A stretch of DNA of 64,000 bases from Tomocerus qinae. Lineage: Eukaryota > Arthropoda > Collembola > Entomobryomorpha > Tomoceridae. The notes beneath the pieces were generated by a model, which had not been told where the DNA came from, did no database searches, and saw nothing but the letters and a program-made list of their open reading frames with translations. Shown here piece after piece: positions 42,901-54,900 of this stretch. The first letter of the stretch is position 1, and every line of letters begins with the position of its first letter. Where the stretch lies: positions 38,295,909 through 38,359,908 of the forward strand of contig CM034547.1 in NCBI GenBank assembly GCA_020055645.1. The letters are read 5' to 3'. Made by a program: the position numbers and the translations under genes.

Positions 42901-45900
42901 CATGAAATAATAGTATGCCCATAATCTAGCTAATTAGCAATCCTCTTGTACATGTTGTATTTATGCTAATGATAATCGCGCATCGCGTCGGTGGTACCGG
43001 CTCTTTTAGCCTAAACCAATAGCATCCAAACCCTGAGTAAAATTTCAAGGAAACATCTATCTATTGTATCTGTAATGTATTCTGACTAATAGCAAAAATG
43101 GCTGCCAGGCTATTATAATGTACGTACATATTATTGTAGGTCTAATAAGGATAATAATACCATACCTGTTTTCGTTTGAGTTATTTCTGGTTCAAACTCT
43201 AAAATGTTATAATAATGAAGTGTGAGTCAGAGCTATCAAGGTGGGGTTGCATATATGCGTTAAGACAGGTAGTCAGATTGTTTGAGTACGTAAGTATCAA
43301 TAGTTCATAAGATTTTATTGTTATTGTTGAAGTCATCCAAAAATAAAAATAAAGCAAGGCCCACGAACGAGTCCTTTTAATGAACAGCCAATTTACTACG
43401 GGATCCGTAAGTCAGAATTGTCAGAATGTAAAGTTAAAAAGTAACTAAATAAAGTGCAGTAAACATCACAATTATTCATTTCTGTCAAAAATAGTGTTGA
43501 CACTTAGATACTATGGAAAATACGCCCTTGCTTAATCCCTACACTTAACTAAGCTGCATGATACAGATTACAGATTATATTTGATTTTGTTCATAACTAA
43601 TAACAATACATGATCTGATATTAATTTAGTTATCAAACACAACAGTTGCTGCTCACATAAACTTTCGGTTTCCTAATCCTTTTAAAACAACACGAATGAC
43701 TAAATATACTATCATATGAATCGTATCCACCACCATATAGTCCCAGGAGGGGTCGCAACTAGAAAACACGATTCGGGGGTGGGGTGGGCTCGCTCAACTA
43801 TTTATATACGACAAATGAGAAATTTCTCTTTGTTTTCTCCGGTTTAAGGGGGTCTTAAGCCCCTGTGGCCCTCGGCTGGCTGAAACCCTTTGTTGACGTG
43901 TGCAAAGTATGTTGCAAAGTGTAATCTATATTTCAGTTTTTACATGGCTAACATTAACATTACATTTTTATCATCATCATTATCAATTTGATTATTACGA
44001 TGCTTTATTTGCATCAAGGTACCGTATACACTATACACATGCATGCAGTGTAATTAGTGTAATTAAAATCTCAGTGGTTTACAGAGTACAGAATTGTCTC
44101 ATTTATCAACCAATGTAAACTTATAAAACCTAACATTGGCATTAGGTGTGTTTTTGTGTCTAAAAGCTCATAGGCTTAGGAAATGTAGATATTATTTGTT
44201 AGCAGTTAGAATTGGTGCATCCAATACAAATAATGATTATTAATTTACTATATCATCAATGAACCTTGTGATTCTAATCATATTATGTAGTCTATTATTT
44301 GGGGTTCAAAACTTTAAGACACCGATTTGAGCTCAAGTGCAATTATTTTAAAATAATCTACCAAATATTATACTGTTGTGTGTGCTGTGATGCAGTCCAA
44401 TTGGCAAGAAATGTCATAAGTAAATAGTGTCCGCTTGAAAATTATAGTGGAAACTAAATAACATTCCCTACCTTTATATTTTACAGGCTAACGGCTAACT
44501 TGAGGCTTAAAGAGAACGGTTTCAACCGTACCATATACGTACTAGTTATTAAACTGTAACAATTATTGCAGAGTTCACCCGTATTACAAAAATATATTCT
44601 AGTCGAAATTCAAACCAAATGTTTTCTCTTTTACTTATTAATTTGTAGATTTAGTTATTTCATTTCATAGCACTTTAAATTATGAGATTGGTCACTTAGC
44701 CCAAACATCTTTGCTTTCTGAGTAGTTTTTGACTGGTGTAGGTGTACGTAGATTATAATCGTTCTTCTCTTCTCATTTCTCCTTTTGTAACCTACGTCGA
44801 CCAGAGTCGATCGTTTATATTCGTAATACAAGGATAGTTCGTATTATTATATCGAATAGCCACCAACTGATAATTCATCAAGGAATAAGATGGAATTGTT
44901 GTCTAGGTTGCTCTTTTTAATTGCTCTATAACATTAGCGTAGTGTTCACAAACACAAAACTCTTCTCCTGAAACGCGCACATCAACTACAACTTCGTGTA
45001 GGACTGTGGACGATAGGACTATGTGTCAGTTTGTGTAGGGTGGTGGGACCTTGTCTGCGGTCGTCTAATGAGTCTGAGTTTGACTGATACTCATTTTACT
45101 AGCGCAGGAAGCGTTGGAATTGGATAGTAGACTGTTAAAGCAGGGACACAAGTATATAACTATTAATATTATGTGTAGTTCTTCATATCTGTCTGCTTAT
45201 ATATTACATGTTACTTGTTACAATATTATAAGGAATATTCACTTATGTACCGCAATAAATGCCTTCATGTACTAAACACTGGTGATTGTGAAAGTATGCA
45301 TTGGGATTCATAAGTGAATTCGTGTGTTATACATACGCAGTACACAGCCCTTAATATAGATTTCTTCGGTACCCACTTTAAATATTATTATTTGCCTGCC
45401 GATTTAGTAGTATGTATTAACTGTACATTGCTTTGTCGTTTCAAATAAATGCGACTATAACTTAAATGGAACGTAATTGTAAACTCAAATGGAAGTGCAA
45501 CACTCAAGTTAAAGCAACGACTAAACTACCGAAATAAGAGAACTGTAGTTTGGTCTGTCCATTAAAGTAGACTGTTGTACATTGTAGTGACACGTTTTAT
45601 TGTAGGTTGGACATTGTTATTACTGTTTCGCAAAACAAAGTGCAAGTGCTACTCTGCTACTGCTCTCTGTCAAGTCACCTCAAGTGCAATTTAATGCTCC
45701 CAAGAGGAAGAGCAAATTTTGATTATGATAATAATAACTGATGTGAGACTATGAAAACATCCCCCTCTTTACTAGATAAGTTGATGGGTAATGTGTTGTG
45801 ATATGATACGTGAGACACCATCATGCATCAATAGCGTTTGAATTCCATATTCACTGCATGTGATGCTGGGTTGCTCTACTAAATCTATAAAGTAGTAGTG

Positions 45901-48900
45901 TTGAACATACTTTACCTCATATGCCACTTTGTCTATGTAATTTCATAAGTATTACATTACTTCCTTCAGTCCTTCCTTACTACATTCCTGTATACCTATG
46001 TCTATGTGCATTTCAGCAACTGAGAAAGTTGGGAAAAGATGAGTGTGTGTTCAGACGATGGTGTAGAAGTATATGAATCAGAGACAGGTTTCAATTTTTC
46101 TCAATTTGGTCTTGATCTTGTGACAGTGTTGAGCGGAGAGCGTGTGTCTCAGATGACCAAAACATACGCAGACGCTGATGCCTTGCAAAGATTACTGGAA
46201 GAGGTACGTTCACCTTTTACTTTCTGTACTTAATCTCTTAGGTTTAACTTTTAACAGTAATTTAGTCATATTTATACGATAAAAGTTGTGAAGTAGTAGT
46301 AAATAATAGATATATTCTTTATATTATATTTAATATAATATTGAATTATGACTGGTAAATCCCCGTCATCGAACGGGCAATGTATGTGAAGCCATTTTAA
46401 ATTCTAAACTTGCAAAGTTAAAATTCTCCGTACAATTTGTTTGATTGACCCTGTTGAAATCTTCCCGCATTGATTTTCCTCAAATCCCAGTTTAAAGTTA
46501 TTTTTAAAAGAAATATCGGATCATTCTCATCAGGATCAGATTGTGATGATTGAAATTTGCGTCATTGGGCGGATGTTGATTTGCAGACTGATTGATGGAT
46601 AGATAGATACTTTAAGGCATTAATTTTTCTTTTATTGTCTGTCGTGCTATATTTTCATTATTGTCCACCTTCACTCAAAGTTTATATAATGTTTATAAAG
46701 TTTATACAATTTTGTGAGATGAGATTTGCGATAATTCACATTTACAATTTTGGCACTAGTGTCAAAATATGCAGGCTGATGGAGGTGGCTGTATTTATTA
46801 CATGTACGAGCTCATATACCTATTACTAATGTATTATACATACATTACTTGTATTTCACCAACTCGTTCATTTGTTTGTATGTAAGTAATGTTGCAGTTG
46901 CAGTTATCTTTCACCAATAACGGAACATAAAATTTTTTTGATCGTTGAATTGCACATTATGTTACTTTCCAACATGTAATGTTGTTGTCATCATCTTGAA
47001 TTTTCCTCTTAAGTCACGTAAATGATACAGATTTACGGATATGTATAAAAACAGGACCAACGCAACGATTCAACAATCACTGTTATAACAGTCACTTCTT
47101 TTTAAGATAATCCATGTGACAGAACCGGATTAACTTAATTTTCCTCTGTAATTTTCCCTAAAGTAATTTTAATTAGACATCAGTGTCTCCTTTAAAGCCA
47201 ATCTTTTTCATATGTTCATGATTTTAGAGATTATGGAGTAAATGTGTTTCTTTGAAATAATAAATAATAGTTTAGTCATATAATATTTTCTTTAAAAAAT
47301 TATTTTTGATTGAGACTAAATGTTAAAAAATATCCAACTAAGACTTTTACAGCTCAAAAGAGCTCATAATATTATATATTCAGTTCAGTCAGATTGATAC
47401 AAAATTGGCCGACTTGAGCTTGATTATAAGAAAACACATGTAGGTAGTTACACGGGGCATAAATACACTCGTCAGTTTGCTGGTTCGCTATTGTAGACAT
47501 AAAAAAGGTTTTACTAGGGCTATTGGTTAGCATTGGTGTGTATTTTAACACGCAAGCATAGGCAGCCTTTGATTATTGTATTAAGTAGGCTGTTTAGACG
47601 CACGTTCGGGGAATTTGCATTTTAAATCACTGTTTATGTTGCAATGTTGGAATAAATATAATCTTAAAACACGAGTGAAAGATGCATGAATGGAATATTT
47701 CATGTCGCGTATAATAATGGTATCTACTATTCCCATGCTCTATTTCACAACTATCCCATTCCATATAAGCTGATTAATGCGCTTAGGTATTAAGTTGGAA
47801 GGTATTCATGATTTGACTACCACATTAATTTACAGACGTAGATGTAAAAGTTGCTGGTGTTGACTAATAGCTCACTCCAGCCGTCCATGATTTCAATTTT
47901 TTCAATATGTATTTAAAAATATTTCTTTTCCTTATACCTTCCAATACGTTTCAATTGGGCTATTTTAAGTTTTTGGAGTTGGCATTTGTTATGTATAACT
48001 TAGAATGTTCGAATCGAAACGTGAAGAACTCTAAGTCAAATCCTAAAATGTGAACGTAGATTGATAGACTTCGGACATTTATATTACACTTTACATTGAA
48101 TCTCATCATTTGTGCCTGTGCATTGATCTGCAACTGCAATAAATGAGAGTGTTGTTACTGGTAGTTAGTTATTAGTGGTTGAAAGGAATCTCTAAAGTAC
48201 TATGGAGTTTTATGTAAAAAAGGTTAGCAGGTTCGTTTTCTTATTCGTCTTCGTCATGCAATGTAAATATAACGGTGTGAGGGAAATTTTACTTTGCATT
48301 CTGTTAGAGAATTATTGTGCTCTTCTATGTAAACAATACGATTTCTTTTTTGGTATTAATTTCCATGCTATATAGTATTAAATATTCCGCAGCCGCATCT
48401 ATAATTTTTTGAGACGGTGCGGTGTTGTTATTTTATCGAATCGATTTTTATTGATATTATTATTATTACCATTTTAAATTGATACAAATTGTATGTATAT
48501 GAAGATAATGATGTATTATTGCTGATTTTACAATTGCAACCAATTTATTGATACCTGATTGTGATTGACAATAGAAAGAAAAGGATTTGGAATTGGCAGC
48601 TCGCATTGGCCAACAGCTACTTGAGCAGAATCGAAGTTTGGAGGAGAGAGTAGCGGTGCTCGAGGCGGAAAACAAAGACAGTCAGGAATCGATTACTCAG
48701 CTGAAACATGATCTACTTTTCAAAACGCAGTTGCTAGAGCTGTATAATGATTCTTCAGAAAGCGCTGAGAATAGTAAGGCCGGTAAGGAAAACTTGTTTT
48801 CCGATACTTTATGAATATTAAATTATTAACTATTATAACCCATAATACAAAATGTAATACGTGATTACGTGACTATGAAAAGTTAAATTATAATGCTTGC

Positions 48901-51708
48901 TTGCAGGGACTCCAATTGGGTCCGTGGCCACGGTGTTGGAACGGCGAGTGGCATGTTTGGAAGAGGACAATAGAACGCTTAGGTCTGAGGCCGCTAGAAT
49001 GGCCGAGGATGTAGAAAAGACTGAAGCAGAAGAAAAGTACCTAGTCGAAGATGCGATTAAGAGGCTTGGTAATCTTTGATCTATACTATATTACACTTTG
49101 TATTGACTCTCTTGTTACACATTGTTAAATCTCAAGATAATACATTTTTAATGATGCAATGTGTATTTTACAGGAGAAACAAATTCTAGAATAACCTATA
49201 TTAGCGATGAACTACAAAAGAAGACGGAAGAAGCGGCTGCTCAGCAAGAGGAGCTTATGATGCTGGTTGATGAAGTGAAATCTTTGCAAGAAGTTAACAA
49301 AGAACTTTTTGCAGAAAACACTGAGCTGCATAAAATAGTAGATACTCTTAAATCTTGTCAAGACGAACTAACGACAGAATTGTCAGACTTAAAGGTATGT
49401 ACAGGAATTGAGGGAATGTGAATTATTGCAAACTGGTATAAAAAATTTCTTAATGTGGTTGATTTCTCAGGATAATTACGTGGAAGTAGTTTCAATACTA
49501 AAAGAGACACAAGATCAATTAAGAGATGCTCAGAAAAAGAAAGAGTCAGGTGCAGATGTAGTTTCAGTATTCGATTCACTTGCCTATGAGATTGAAAGTT
49601 CAGTTGCAAGACAAAGGCGTGCCTCTGATTACTTTCGGAAAACTTTTGACACGGTTCGATGTGCTAATACAAAGCTTCATGATGGATCGTTTTCTAACAG
49701 TAATTACGTAGTATTTAATACTAATATCTTAACGACTAACACGGATATATTGTAAATGATAACTTTGTACGTGAAGGTGCACTGATGTCATCAGCATCGT
49801 CTTCAGGTTATCACTCAGGATGTTCAGGCTTGCCTTCATTGGAGTCGTCCCATGAATTGGTAATATTAAATTCTAGTATGACTTCCTGTCTGACTCTCTC
49901 AGGGTCAGACTTAGGGTCCTCAATCTGCCATTCGCCTGCAACTCCATCAGGGACATGGCGATTGCCCGAAAAACTGCAAATAGTCAAACCCTTGGAAGGT
50001 TCTTCCACTCTTCAGGTATGGAGTGCACTTGCCACTCCTCATCTAGGAAATTTGCTGGATAAGCGACCTGGTGTTCAAATGCGAGTAGAAAGGCCTATGG
50101 GAGAAATTGGAATGCATGTAAGAATAAAAATAATTAATTGTGTATCTAAATGCCTACATCATCTTGCTTGGTTCTAATTTTCCAATTTGTTCTTTTAACC
50201 AGCAAATCCTATCTCTCACGGAAGCAGAGCCTGTTAGCACCTTACAAAATGTAGTTACAACGCCAGCAATTTTTACATATGTGACAACTGCTACTAATTG
50301 GGATCTTCGGGAATCTACGACAACCGTATTTTCAGCAGATTTGTCCACCACTGTGTCCACGTGTTCCCTTCCATCCTCTCGTTCTATTTCTGATAGAGGA
50401 AGCCCTACTCCCACACTATCAGGTACAATTAGTTGCAGTGGAAGTACAGATTTTAACATGCCAACCCTTCCTTCGACGGATCATTTAAAAATGTGTGACA
50501 CGCCACAAAATTCGCCAATGGATGGTAACACTCGTCCTTGTTCACCTAGCCTCAACGCTAAAGTAGAAGCACACAATGATTCCTCTTCTCGTACTCTTAA
50601 AAGTAAGTGTGATTTTTAAAAGTGTCTCTAACATCAAGTATATTCACAGTACTTATCCTGCATGCACGTAATTCATTGCTTGCTGGTTGCTGTTTTTAAT
50701 TGTTGTTGTACATTTGGTTTGACTCCAATATGTGACCTGTTAGCACAATGTATTGTCATTCTATCATTTGTATTTGCTTTGGTAGTATATGTCGATGTTC
50801 AAACTGGATTTTGTGAAACATTATGTAATTTAGACAATAAGTAGCAAGGCACTGATTAGTTTTAAGTTGCTTGAATGTATCTATAATTTGCAGCGCTTAA
50901 AAGTGTGTACGACACCCTGTGCAGCACATTAGGAGGTTTGGGCCAGTCTTCCAGATCTACGGAACATTCACGACCTCAGGTATGGAAAAGTTAAATTTAT
51001 CTCATATTTGAAGATCATGTATGGGAAGTATAGTACCCACTACCAATTAGTGTTTCGTATTCTAAAATTAATACATTAAAGAGTTTTATAAAATGACTCG
51101 TGCCTATTCTGTAAATAACTATAGATCGAAAACATTGAAACTGTTATTGTTACCAAAGTCTGTTGTCAGTAATTATGTAGTGTGTTAATACTCGTAGATT
51201 AGTTAACCTGTAACATAGCTCCCTTGTCTCTCTTCTACTTAGAAACTTGCAAACAGCTTAGCTTATATGCTTCATAATCATTTTTAGTACTTACTTAGGT
51301 ATACTAAGATTGATTTTATTAATTTGCACCTTTGGAAAGGACCTTGTCCATTTCCCTGTAGTTCATTGTAATATTTGTGCTGTGAGTGTGAGACAACTGA
51401 GATAGTCAAATAATTGTATTTAGTAGAATATTGCACAGAGACCGTGATTATTCGAACTAATCTAACTGACAATTTAATAAGCCATAGTAGTAAGCTAAAA
51501 AGAATCATGGGATACAATAAAAGAACTTTTAGAAAACGAAATAAGTACTCGTTAATGATTCTAATGACATTTTTTATATTGTTTCCAGAAGTATGATTTG
51601 ATGACAAAAATTGGACGAGTTGAAGTGGCTTTTGAAAGTAGTCGATTACAAGCACCACCAAAACCTGGAACAGGTGTTTTAGATGAAATTTTGTTAGATC
51701 CTCATTAA
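36459..51708 (+). CDS. milt: Milton/TRAK kinesin-Miro adaptor (gene-level entry)
   Basis: Milton/TRAK proteins link kinesin-1 (and dynein-dynactin) to Miro on the outer mitochondrial membrane and so drive mitochondrial transport, for example in axons. The sequence shows the HAP1_N/TRAK core: DEVEIVSLLEERIPRYKLRAD (long isoform), GERVSQMTKTY, LLEE-KEKDLELAARIGQ, long coiled coils, then the TRAK C-terminal signature LPEKLQIVKPLEGS and PHLGNLLDKRPGV. Long-isoform exons: about 36459-36976, 37396-37494, 46127-46203, then the shared exons listed below; all phases agree. The first exon of this isoform has no ATG, so its start codon lies in an unidentified upstream exon. The short isoform starts at 46039 and has 643 residues, shorter than fly milton or human TRAK1 (about 950-1100) because the tail is reduced. 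Confidence 0.95.
37396..37494 (+). CDS. milt: milton long-isoform exon 'TPEQ'
   Basis: Acceptor TATATTTCAG/GTTAC and donor TATTTTT/GTAAGT. It encodes YSNEDFVGIPYP...SPVTPEQAYLTLGYF, which lines up with the TRAK block ending in LTxEQIxETLxYF just before the RVxQMTKTY segment. Phase 1 at both ends. The following intron is 8.6 kb. Confidence 0.9.
37495..38698. other. milton long intron, left part
   Basis: No coding signal. Short frames near 37824-38072 on both strands have no support. Confidence 0.4.
38899..39018 (+). pseudogene. Transposase N terminus, left-arm copy
   Basis: From ATG 38899: MDKLSISERIEIVKMRTTMS then LRKVAEKF, a helix-turn-helix typical of IS630/Tc1/mariner transposases, ending in a TAG at 39016. 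The same peptide is encoded in inverse orientation from 39381. Confidence 0.65.
39031..39107. repeat. GATCA-rich simple palindromic repeat
   Basis: Runs of ATGATCATGATCA, CTTGATCTTGATCATCATGG and TGATCACGATCATCATGATC inside the mariner remnant; each GATC is self-complementary. Confidence 0.8.
39120..39381 (-). pseudogene. Transposase N terminus and DDE fragment, right-arm side
   Basis: The frame from ATG 39381 repeats the HTH start (MDKLSISERIEIVKM) and closes at 39220. Just beyond, the minus-strand frame over 39162-39120 reads IWFQQDGAPPHYAIQVR, the second-Asp block of these transposases. Most of the catalytic domain is missing between the two, so this is a deletion derivative. Confidence 0.75.
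39599..42338. other. milton long intron, middle part; no gene seen
   Basis: AT-rich. A 79-codon ATG frame at 40623-40862 (MTSKTSIMKPQSHHVENFD start) has no recognised domain or splice context. Confidence 0.4.
42339..42444 (+). other. Candidate alternative first coding exon of milton
   Basis: ATG 42339 opens 35 codons (PLSFSSLPPYYIMNIFTTF start) to a donor AGTACAG/GTGAAA at 42445. It ends in phase 1, the phase needed by the internal acceptor at 46126, and would give ...SGKST-V-LSGERVSQM. Support is only frame and splice compatibility; chance is quite possible. Confidence 0.25.
42445..46016. other. milton long intron, right part; no gene seen
   Basis: AT-rich sequence without a recognised repeat or coding exon. 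It must contain the promoter, or a 5' UTR exon, for the short isoform. The pyrimidine-rich tract TTCCTTCAGTCCTTCCTTAC at 45961 precedes the acceptor at 46016. Confidence 0.4.
46039..46203 (+). CDS. milt: milton short-isoform first coding exon (composite exon)
   Basis: The exon probably starts at 46017 after GCATTTCAG. ATG 46039 opens an acidic N terminus (MSVCSDDGVEVYESETGF...), then shared LSGERVSQMTKTYADADALQRLLEE to the donor GAAGAG/GTACGT. An internal acceptor (TTGTGACAG/TG, 46126), preceded by a T-rich tract, lets the long isoform enter at 46127 in phase. Vertebrate TRAK1 has a similar alternative acidic start joined at the same point, which supports a real short isoform. Confidence 0.85.
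46204..48574. other. milton intron, 2.4 kb
   Basis: No coding signal or recognised repeat. Short GATA-type repeat near 46594-46608. Confidence 0.6.
48575..48782 (+). CDS. milt: milton exon, CC1-box and coiled coil
   Basis: Acceptor GACAATAG/AAAG, donor GGCCG/GTAAGG. It encodes KEKDLELAARIGQQLLEQN (residues 56-74 of the short form). The AAxxG motif is the CC1 box known to contact dynein light intermediate chain in TRAKs. A heptad-rich stretch follows, to LLFKTQLLELYNDSSE. Phase 0 in, phase 1 out. Confidence 0.95.
48907..49068 (+). CDS. milt: milton exon, coiled coil
   Basis: Acceptor TTGCTTGCAG/GG, donor CTTG/GTAATC. It encodes LERRVACLEEDNRTLRSEA and a KTEAEEKYLVEDAIKRLG end that aligns with the EEKEQQLVNDC-type TRAK coiled coil. 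Confidence 0.95.
49174..49394 (+). CDS. milt: milton exon, coiled coil with possible Spindly-type motif
   Basis: Acceptor TATTTTACAG/GA, donor TTAAAG/GTATGT. It encodes ITYISDELQKKTEEAAAQQEE, the TRAK ISEELxKKTEEA block, then VNKELFAENTEL; LFAE fits the loose Spindly motif used by dynein adaptors, which is an inference. Confidence 0.95.
49471..49699 (+). CDS. milt: milton exon, end of coiled coil
   Basis: Acceptor GATTTCTCAG/GATAAT; donor CTAACA/GTAATT. It encodes ETQDQLRDAQKKKE and VFDSLAYEIESSV...FRKTFDTVR, matching the TRAK MDSLAAEIEGT...VFETVR block. The frame stays open into the intron to 49755, so the 3' edge rests on phase and family fit. Confidence 0.85.
49777..50117 (+). CDS. milt: milton exon with TRAK C-terminal signature
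   Basis: It starts after a 77-bp intron (GTGAAG/GTGC); TCTTCAG/GTTATC at 49806 is an alternative in-phase acceptor. After a Ser-rich part it encodes WRLPEKLQIVKPLEGSSTLQ (about 389-408) and PHLGNLLDKRPGV (416-428), the most diagnostic TRAK/milton segment. Donor ATGCAT/GTAAGA. Confidence 0.95.
50203..50602 (+). CDS. milt: milton exon, Ser/Thr-rich C-terminal region
   Basis: Acceptor TTTTAACCAG/CAAATC, donor CTTAAAA/GTAAGT. It encodes TYVTTATNWDLRESTTTVFS, comparable with the FTFTT...RESTTT region of TRAKs, and a TPQNSPM segment similar to the TPPNSPM motif in TRAK1. The opposite-strand frame is a shadow. Confidence 0.95.
50894..50979 (+). CDS. milt: milton exon, small C-terminal
   Basis: Acceptor ATAATTTGCAG/CG, donor CCTCAG/GTATGG. 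It encodes LKSVYDTLCSTLGGLGQSSR and a short polar tail. Phases fit on both sides. Confidence 0.85.
51589..51708 (+). CDS. milt: milton last coding exon
   Basis: Acceptor TTGTTTCCAG/AAGT. It encodes 39 residues (KYDLMTKIGRVEVAFESSRL...) and stops at TAA 51706. The frame is continuous with the previous exon (phase 0). Confidence 0.85.
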   Translation, partial: KYDLMTKIGRVEVAFESSRLQAPPKPGTGVLDEILLDPH

Positions 51709-51905
51709 TTTTTAATAATAGTAATGGTAAAGAGTCCTATGCATAATTTTACATTCGTATATAACTGTATACATCCAATAGTAGTTAAACTCATTGAGGC
51801 GGCTGTGAATTTCTCTTTTTTAATTTCAAGACAAACGACGAGAACTCGATTGAATTCAAAATTTACATACGTCTCTTCATAAACTTGTAGTCCAATTTAG
51901 AATCG

Positions 51906-51911
51906 AATAAA
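51906..51911 (+). terminator. Putative milton poly(A) signal (AATAAA)
   Basis: First AATAAA after the stop, 198 bases downstream. Longer 3' ends are possible because no gene follows for many kilobases. Confidence 0.45.
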
Positions 51912-54900
51912 GTATGCAAGCAACAAAAAACACATTTTGTGGGGGGAAAGTATGAAAAACTCACTTATGTGATAAATGCGAAAAAGATGCGTTTAAGTAT
52001 TCAAACAGATTGACGCTCCGCAATGGACAATGTAGTCGAAAAATGTAGTGTTTAAATAAGATAAGCTATTATCATTATCGTTAAGGCGCTACTTCACATA
52101 CTTATTAATATTCATGTATTAAGTATGCCAACAATAAGATAGTATTTATTTTATTTGTGAAAAGATATATTCAGTGTATGTGAAAATGATATCTAGAGTG
52201 AAAAGTTATAGTTTACTTAAATTGTAACTATACAACTAGAGATTCTACAATTATGACCTCTATACAACAAAAATACCTGCAAAAAAGCCTGCCTAAATAT
52301 TTATTTAAAAAATATATTCGTATGTAGCAATGCTATAACTAAATTATGATGTAAATAGAACTATTTAATTTTAAATTGCGAAAATATGATAATTTTGCCA
52401 ATGGATTATTGCCAAATACTGGGCTTGGAGCCATTGCATGCAATCTTATAGTCGTATTAATTATATCACAATCAAATGCATGGTTTAAAGTTTAAATGTG
52501 CATCTTATTTATTTACTGTTTACATTTAATATCAGAATAAGTTAGCTCAATTATTTCGGTAAAAAATGTGTTCTGCTATGTAGCACAAGCTGGTTCTATT
52601 TTAAAGTCCTAAATATGTTAAAAATATAAATCCATGCATTTAAAGTACCTAAATATTTAAATCTTATCAGTGCATTTCATATCCTGATAATTTGTTTAGC
52701 AAGGAATCATCGAGATTCTGTTATCTGCGTGAAATCTACTTTTTCATTGGTGTATGAGAGTGTATGGATAGTTTTCCTTACACTGCACATGTCCCAAGCT
52801 AGTAAAACGGTTAGAAAATTCTTTCAAAATCTTTCATTAAATTCCTATTAATGATCTCCCTGTAATTACTAGGTTGTATGCACAGTAGCAAATCCGAATT
52901 TAATGTAACAAATTGTAGTTTTTTCTCGCTTAGCGTATAAAGCTTCGATTTACAAAGATGTGAGGAGTACCTATATTTGGGAGTTCTACTATGAGAAGTA
53001 TTTTATGCAGTCAGAATGAAATGATTGTTCCCTTCGTCGTATTATATGTACTTATTATATAATCATAAGGTAAATTGTGTATTTCAAAATAGTGTTTGTA
53101 ATGTTTGTAGTAAACTAAAAGTGACGTCACGCTTGAAGAACACATTTTAAGAAGTACCTCTGTCTAGAAGGATAGATTCTTTTAGCACCCTCATTAAAGA
53201 CTTCTCAACTTCCACTTTTAGAAACGTTCCAGGATAAAATAGTTTCTAGTTCACTTTATGGCAATATTAGGAGAAATTGCTAATTAAGGATATAAAAATA
53301 AAATTCAAGTATCTACTACTATCTATCTATACTATCTAATATTCATAGTATCAGTGAAATGGTGAAAATGGTTGTATGAGGTTTCTTTACTTAAAATGAA
53401 AATTGTAATAGTGATTTTAGTACTTATTGTTAATCTCTACCTCATTCAGAAAACTTAATAGTACGCACCCATCAAAGTGCGTCAATTATTAAATCCGTGT
53501 ATATGTATATAGCTTACGTGTATTATCCTGTTTGCATTTTAAGTTTGACCACAAAATGAACACTGAATTTTCTTCAATGTGTCTTTTTAATTCCTATTAT
53601 GTCCCGAAAGCGATTGGCGAATCTGTGAAGAGTTGTTGTTGAAGCAGTTTTGTATTAAATGAGGTTAATGAGCAGCAAAGTCAATATCATGAATCCTGTT
53701 AAGGTTCAGATATGGATGCTGTAAAATACAATTGGTACTAAGTAATAGGTAAACTGTACAATAGTCTGTCCATTTCCAATTTCACTCATTCTGCTCAGCA
53801 GAGTATTTATTTAGGTTGATAATTCTAATTTATTTATGTGATTGATGGTCATGAAGGTATGTAAGTTTATGCTAAATGACGTAACAAAGCAATAAGTACT
53901 ATAGGACTATTTATAATAATAGTAATCGCGTTGCAAAGGAAAACTATGTTAAGCAGATTGAAATCGGGTTTCCCATATCATTCTAATAGACTCATACTCA
54001 TTTTGGCCATATGGAGAATTTCGGTAGACGAATTTGGAATTGTAATCAGAAAAGTTCTGTTGTTTCCGTTACTGTTTAGTATGTACTGATACATTACTGT
54101 TAGTGATGCTGTAAAGTGATAAGAGTAGCATTTATTAATGGTGTCTAACATTGTATCGATTACAATATGCAATGTAGTTACAATTAAACAACGTACAATA
54201 GTAGGCATTTGTGTTTCCTCTTTTTTCATCTTCTCAATTGCCAACAAATCGATGATTGATTTATTTATTTACTATTTTAATGAGCCATGTAGAGTTTAAT
54301 GTAGAGTACTACAAACTTGTAAGCAATTGTGAGTAGAAAACTTTTCTAGTCGAGTACTAAGTACTAACTCAAAATATTTAAGTGCTACCCTATTATAAAT
54401 GGGTACCACAATGCGCTAACAATTTAACGATTACATTACACTACGATATATTTAGGCTGTTGTAAACATGTGCTTGGACGATGGATGTAGGAAGGAATTC
54501 GAGGAATAATAGTAGTTTATAGAATCTTATTACACGTATTAACATAACTCTTAAAGTATTAATCTAAATAAATTATATCAAGTCTTTTGCTATTGCACAC
54601 AATAGTTTATGCGATTGTATTTGTTAAAAATGGATTCATATAATGTTATTCTATATGTAGTATGTAATTTAGCATTTCTTAAGATCTATCGGCACTTTTT
54701 GCTTTGTACTTACGATTCGATAATACGATAACGAAAACACAAACAACAAAACACGGCACAACTTTTTCAATTGCTACATTCGGATGAGTTTGCTCTAAAG
54801 ATAAGTTACCTAAGATCGTCACTTAATTTATTTTCGAACTATTCAGTTACCTAAACACTTATAACTTATATGTACTATTACCTCTATGTAATTTTCATTG

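Noticed and set aside
49358-50459. Minus-strand ORFs over the milton exons
   Set aside because: They are antisense shadows of well-supported milton coding exons.
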